Below are positions 38,700 to 41,226 of a DNA stretch of 41,226 nt, piece by piece. The stretch lies in IMG/VR virus record IMGVR_UViG_3300046820_000475, positions 1 to 41,226 of that record. One strand, given 5' to 3'. This DNA comes from a virus. Numbering within the stretch: the first letter of the stretch is position 1; each line of letters opens with the position of its first letter. Made by a program: the position numbers and the translations under genes. The notes under the pieces were generated by a model. The model was not told the origin of the DNA and did not search any database. It saw only the letters and a list, made by a program, of their open reading frames with translations.

Positions 38700-38735
38700 C
38701 CCCCGCCTGGTAGGTTAAAGTACCAGAGCGGGGGC
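38700..38735. terminator. Bidirectional terminator between convergent blocks
   Basis: CCCCCGC (38700-38706) pairs with GCGGGGG (38728-38734), and CTGGTA (38707-38712) with TACCAG (38721-38726). There is one bulge and an 8-base loop. Reading leftward the stem is followed by TCTTTTT, a strong tail. Reading rightward the tail is CTTTC, weaker. It lies between the convergent stops at 38623 (plus) and 38777 (minus). Confidence 0.9.
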
Positions 38736-38776
38736 TTTCGTGTCTCTATGAGGCTGCTATGCCCCTAAAATGGGTA

Positions 38777-38965
38777 TTACTTACGTCCGAATTCAGGCGC
38801 TGATTTGTCAAGTGCCTTCATAATTGGACCTACAAGACCTGCAACAAAGGCTGTAGCCAATGTCTTAGGGTCATGCTGACCTGCTGTATATAGGGCAACT
38901 ACTGATGCTGCTGCAGCACGGGCATATGATAGACCGATTTGCTTTGCCTTATTCTTATCGAACAT
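38777..38965 (-). CDS. Holin-like small membrane protein (r1t-type)
   Basis: This 62-aa protein has two modest hydrophobic segments (YARAAAASVVALYTAG and TLATAFVAGLVGPIMKAL), with a basic N-terminus (MFDKNKAKQIG) and a charged C-terminus (DKSAPEFGRK). The length and pattern resemble the short holins next to endolysins in actinophages. It is the last gene of the late transcript, after CHAP endolysin with a 9-base gap and a GGAG ribosome site. Confidence 0.6.
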   Translation of the reverse strand: MFDKNKAKQIGLSYARAAAASVVALYTAGQHDPKTLATAFVAGLVGPIMKALDKSAPEFGRK

Positions 38966-38974
38966 TGTTACTCC

Positions 38975-39484
38975 TTATGACTTGAATACTGGCTTGCCAA
39001 AGCCTACGATATAAACTGGCAGGGACTTTTTAATCTTTGAACCATTCTTAGGCTTGTATGCACGTATCTTCTGGCATACCTGACCACCATTGCGCTGGTC
39101 GCCCTTCTTATCAGGGCTAGTGTTGCCCTCAATGCAGGTTATAGTTCCGTCTCCGTTGTCTTTAACCACGATTCCAACGTGACTAATACGGTCAACGCCA
39201 TCATTGGGAAAATCAAAGAACACAATATCCCCAGGAAGTGGAGTCGCTTCATCTACTTTCTCCCACTGCCCCTTCTTGATGAATGCCGTGGCTCCAACAA
39301 CTGTGCTAACGCAGTTAGGAATCTTAAGCCCAACTTCGTTCGCACACCAGTTAACAAACGAACCACACCACGGTAGGAAGTTTGCCTTAGTGAATGCACC
39401 ATACTTAGTTTCATTGTCCTTTGGCCCTTCGATTACTCCGAGTTCACCTCGGGCTGTCATTATAAATTGATTACGCTGTCCCAT
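38975..39484 (-). CDS. CHAP-domain endolysin (peptidoglycan amidase/endopeptidase)
   Basis: This 169-aa protein has the CHAP catalytic set: Cys40 in LPWCGSFVNWC, His102 in SHVGIVV, Glu119 in CIEGN, and PLPGDIVFFDF ahead of the His as the usual strand. No signal peptide or cell-wall binding domain is seen; the Lys-rich C-terminus (KPKNGSKIKKSLPVYI) may bind the wall. It cuts peptidoglycan peptide bonds at lysis and depends on a holin for release. It lies among small membrane proteins. Confidence 0.85.
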   Translation of the reverse strand: MGQRNQFIMTARGELGVIEGPKDNETKYGAFTKANFLPWCGSFVNWCANEVGLKIPNCVSTVVGATAFIKKGQWEKVDEATPLPGDIVFFDFPNDGVDRISHVGIVVKDNGDGTITCIEGNTSPDKKGDQRNGGQVCQKIRAYKPKNGSKIKKSLPVYIVGFGKPVFKS

Positions 39485-39790
39485 TTACATACTCTTTCGC
39501 TTTGATGCTGCAGCCTTTTTAACGGCGCGAGCACGTGACTCAATAAGTTGTGCACGTCCAGCAGTCTTAGACAAATCGTTCTTACGATTTACTTGAATTG
39601 CCTTAACCATCTTTGCTTCCTTAGGAGAGCGAGTTGCTACAAGTTGTGTCTTATCCTTGATTATCCCTTGCTTCTTAGCAATTGAAAATGTCTTATCGCT
39701 ATACTGACCACGCTTATAGTTCTCTTTCGGATAGGCATCCTTAGCCTTTTGAATCTTACCTGCTTCTTTGTTGCTGATTTTACGTGCCAT
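39485..39790 (-). CDS. Basic protein in the lysis region
   Basis: This 101-aa protein (Lys/Arg/Ala-rich, no hydrophobic segment) begins MARKISNKEAGKIQKAKDAYPKENYK and ends RARAVKKAAASKRKSM. It has a helical, DNA- or membrane-surface-binding look like the basic cluster near the capsid. It starts at the stop of the holin-like gene and stops one base before the endolysin ATG. Function unknown. Confidence 0.55.
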   Translation of the reverse strand: MARKISNKEAGKIQKAKDAYPKENYKRGQYSDKTFSIAKKQGIIKDKTQLVATRSPKEAKMVKAIQVNRKNDLSKTAGRAQLIESRARAVKKAAASKRKSM

Positions 39791-40032
39791 TATTCACTCG
39801 CCTTCTTGTCTACTTTTGCAAATGCTGCGTTGATTTCTTCTGCGGATAGGTTACCATCTGCGAGGAAGAATCGTGCTAATGCTTCTAACACACGGGCTGC
39901 GCCTAGCGCACCCGCTAGTACTGCTGCCTGCCATACTTCAATACCGACAAGTGAGCCAGCACCAATTACACCAAGCGCTTCTGCTGCAATGACGGCAAGG
40001 ATGCGCATCATTACATTCTTAAATGTATCCAT
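39790..40032 (-). CDS. Phage holin-like protein
   Basis: This 80-aa protein has two hydrophobic segments (MMRILAVIAAEALGVIGAGSLVG and VWQAAVLAGALGAARVLEALARFFL) and an Asp/Glu/Lys-rich C-terminus (LSAEEINAAFAKVDKKASE). Two spans, small size and position near the endolysin make it the best holin candidate in the cassette. The pore role is inference. Confidence 0.65.
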   Translation of the reverse strand: MDTFKNVMMRILAVIAAEALGVIGAGSLVGIEVWQAAVLAGALGAARVLEALARFFLADGNLSAEEINAAFAKVDKKASE

Positions 40033-40034
40033 AG

Positions 40035-40202
40035 TTATTCCTTTGGGTTACGTAGTCTGAATGTCACAACGTGTGCGACAAAGGTAATCACAATGAAGTA
40101 ACCAACAATTGCTTTGGCTGACCCCTCAAGTACTACCCATGCAATGAACATTCCGAGGAATGTCCACAACTGATTGGCTAAATCTGATAAGAAGTTCTTC
40201 AT
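40035..40202 (-). CDS. Small membrane protein coupled to the surface protein
   Basis: A 55-codon frame starts at the ATG at 40200-40202. This ATG overlaps the TGA of the surface-protein gene (ATGA), and TATAGGAGAAAACC gives a ribosome site. MKNFLSDLANQLWTFLGMFIAWVVLEGSAKAIVGYFIVITFVAHVVTFRLRNPKE has two apolar spans. Co-translation suggests partnership with the surface protein, or a second holin/antiholin. Confidence 0.7.
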   Translation of the reverse strand: MKNFLSDLANQLWTFLGMFIAWVVLEGSAKAIVGYFIVITFVAHVVTFRLRNPKE

Positions 40203-41226
40203 GGTTTTCTCCTATAGGCGGCTGCTCCAGCGGCTGATGCCGCTGCTTGTGTTGCTATGCCCCCTGCGATAATGGCTGAGACCACTACCTTTTCAGATTG
40301 TTCTCTTACTTCTGGTGACATGTCTGCACCAACTGAACCTAGCGCAGTTAAAACTGCGCCTGGGTCTGTAAATAGTTCTGATAATAATTCTGTTGGACTC
40401 GACAGTAATGCTACTGCTGCCGCAACTTCTTGTGTTAAGATAACTCCATTGTCTAAAGTGACTGTTGGAGGTTGGTATGCAATTTCAGGCTGAGATGTTG
40501 GTGCAGGTTCTACAATTGGCTGAGGCAAAGGCGGTGGAGTTGGTGCGGGCTGTTCCTCAGGAGCAGGGTCAGATGGAGTCTCACTCGTATCTTCTACTAC
40601 TGGAGGTTCAGAAGGTGCGTCGGCAGGCGGTTGCTCTGCAGGCGCTGGCGGAGCAGGCTCTGGTGCAACCTCCTCTAATGAAGGCTCCTCTGGTATCGGC
40701 TCAGGCAAAGGCTCAGGCTCTGGTTGAGGCTGAGGCTCAGGTAGAGTCACTACCACCACAGGCTGGGGAACTGGTTGAGGTTCCACTACAGGGACTGGAG
40801 TAGGCAATGGTAAAGGTTGAGTTTCTGGTAGTTGCACTGTGCTTGTATCCACTAGCGCTGTTGCCGTATCTAATATTGGTGTCAAAGTATCAACGATTGT
40901 TGTCTCTTGAACCACTGAAGCAGTCTCTTGCTGTTGAGGCAACTGAGGTAATTCAGAGGTTGTCGTCTGAGAATCAGACGTTGAAGGAACAGTACCAGTC
41001 TCGGGAACACTTAATTGAGTCTCTGTTTCTTGAGGTAAAGAAGGGGAAGTTGACGTTTCCTGAGAAGCAGGAACTTGTGCAGTATGAGTCTCAACAGTGG
41101 CAGTCTGGGTATCCAACACAACAGGTTGGCTCAGGGTCGTATCAGTCTCCGAAGGACCCGACGATGCAGGTGTGGGCACAATCCCATTATAATAGCGAAG
41201 AGCCAAATCGGTAACGCTAGTAGAGA
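40199..41226 (-). CDS. Secreted/surface Pro-rich protein, C-terminal part (gene begins at 396..1)
   Basis: This frame continues, across the circular join, the signal-peptide-bearing frame at 1-396. Within the window it is open at 41226 and ends at the TGA at 40199-40201. After a Thr/Ser/Gln-rich segment comes a very Pro/Glu/Val-rich stalk (PVPVVEPQPVPQPVVVV, PEPEPLPEPIPEEPS, AEQPPADAPSEPP). The C-terminal ~90 residues hold a helical domain (LTQEVAAAVALLSSPTELLSELFTD, SPEVREQSEKVVVSAIIAGGIATQAAASAAGAAAYRRKP) ending in an apolar helix and RRKP. The whole is thus signal peptide, small disulfide domain, stalk and membrane anchor. No sortase motif is seen. It may be displayed on the infected cell. 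Confidence 0.72.
   Translation of the reverse strand, partial: STSVTDLALRYYNGIVPTPASSGPSETDTTLSQPVVLDTQTATVETHTAQVPASQETSTSPSLPQETETQLSVPETGTVPSTSDSQTTTSELPQLPQQQETASVVQETTIVDTLTPILDTATALVDTSTVQLPETQPLPLPTPVPVVEPQPVPQPVVVVTLPEPQPQPEPEPLPEPIPEEPSLEEVAPEPAPPAPAEQPPADAPSEPPVVEDTSETPSDPAPEEQPAPTPPPLPQPIVEPAPTSQPEIAYQPPTVTLDNGVILTQEVAAAVALLSSPTELLSELFTDPGAVLTALGSVGADMSPEVREQSEKVVVSAIIAGGIATQAAASAAGAAAYRRKP
41118..41226. repeat. Terminal direct repeat, right copy
   Basis: Identical to 14-122. Joining the copies gives a circular map of about 41,104 bp and restores one continuous minus-strand gene. Confidence 0.9.

Noticed and set aside
40257-40803. Plus-strand frames opposite the Pro-rich stalk (78 and 112 codons)
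   Set aside because: They are shadows of the Pro/Glu codon bias of the minus-strand gene.

Overview
This window looks like one complete, probably circular-mapping genome of a short-tailed (podovirus-like) dsDNA phage of an actinobacterium. The sequence is moderately AT-rich, which would suit a low-GC freshwater actinobacterial host, though the host itself is inference. Actinobacterial signs are a WhiB-type four-cysteine regulator, a sigma-like protein, and a DnaB-like/PD-(D/E)XK/CHC2-TOPRIM replication set of actinophage type. Bases 14-122 recur exactly at 41118-41226, so the non-redundant genome is about 41,104 bp. One reading frame runs across the join. No integrase, transposase, CRISPR array, rRNA or DNA polymerase was recognised.

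There are two opposed transcription blocks. The late block is on the minus strand. It starts at the large terminase (25839), runs down to base 1, crosses the join and ends at a strong hairpin terminator at 38700-38735. In transcription order it carries: terminase, a basic protein, portal, two small proteins, a 1750-aa giant protein with two further putative internal virion proteins, scaffold, an N4-gp56-like major capsid protein, two small head-region proteins, a run of five basic proteins, a head-tail connector-like protein, a fibre/adhesin cassette, a moron-like gene with its own terminator, a nozzle-like tail protein, and the lysis/surface cassette (holin-like proteins, CHAP endolysin, and a signal-peptide-bearing Pro-rich protein).

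The early/middle block is on the plus strand, 26569-38623. It opens with a run of tiny zinc-ribbon proteins. An SSB-like OB protein, an early transglycosylase-like secreted protein, a DUF4192-like protein and a DUF932 protein follow. Then come a winged-helix protein, the replication/recombination module (exonuclease, helicase, resolvase, primase in two overlapping frames), a DUF1599-like protein, a metallophosphoesterase and a sigma-like factor. The block ends with an FmdB-like zinc ribbon, WhiB, and a membrane protein with a histone-H1-like tail. It converges on the late block at the shared terminator.

Between the blocks lies about 0.7 kb with a lone tRNA-Trp(CCA), several strong inverted repeats and a recurring AGTCTGC heptamer. 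This is the obvious candidate control or origin region. A second compact structured stretch lies at 31143-31300, between the DUF932 gene and the next gene. It has at least four consecutive hairpins and mutually exclusive pairings. The best candidates for something new are this RNA-like element, the hairpin-rich divergent region, and the surface-anchored Pro-rich protein hidden across the assembly join.
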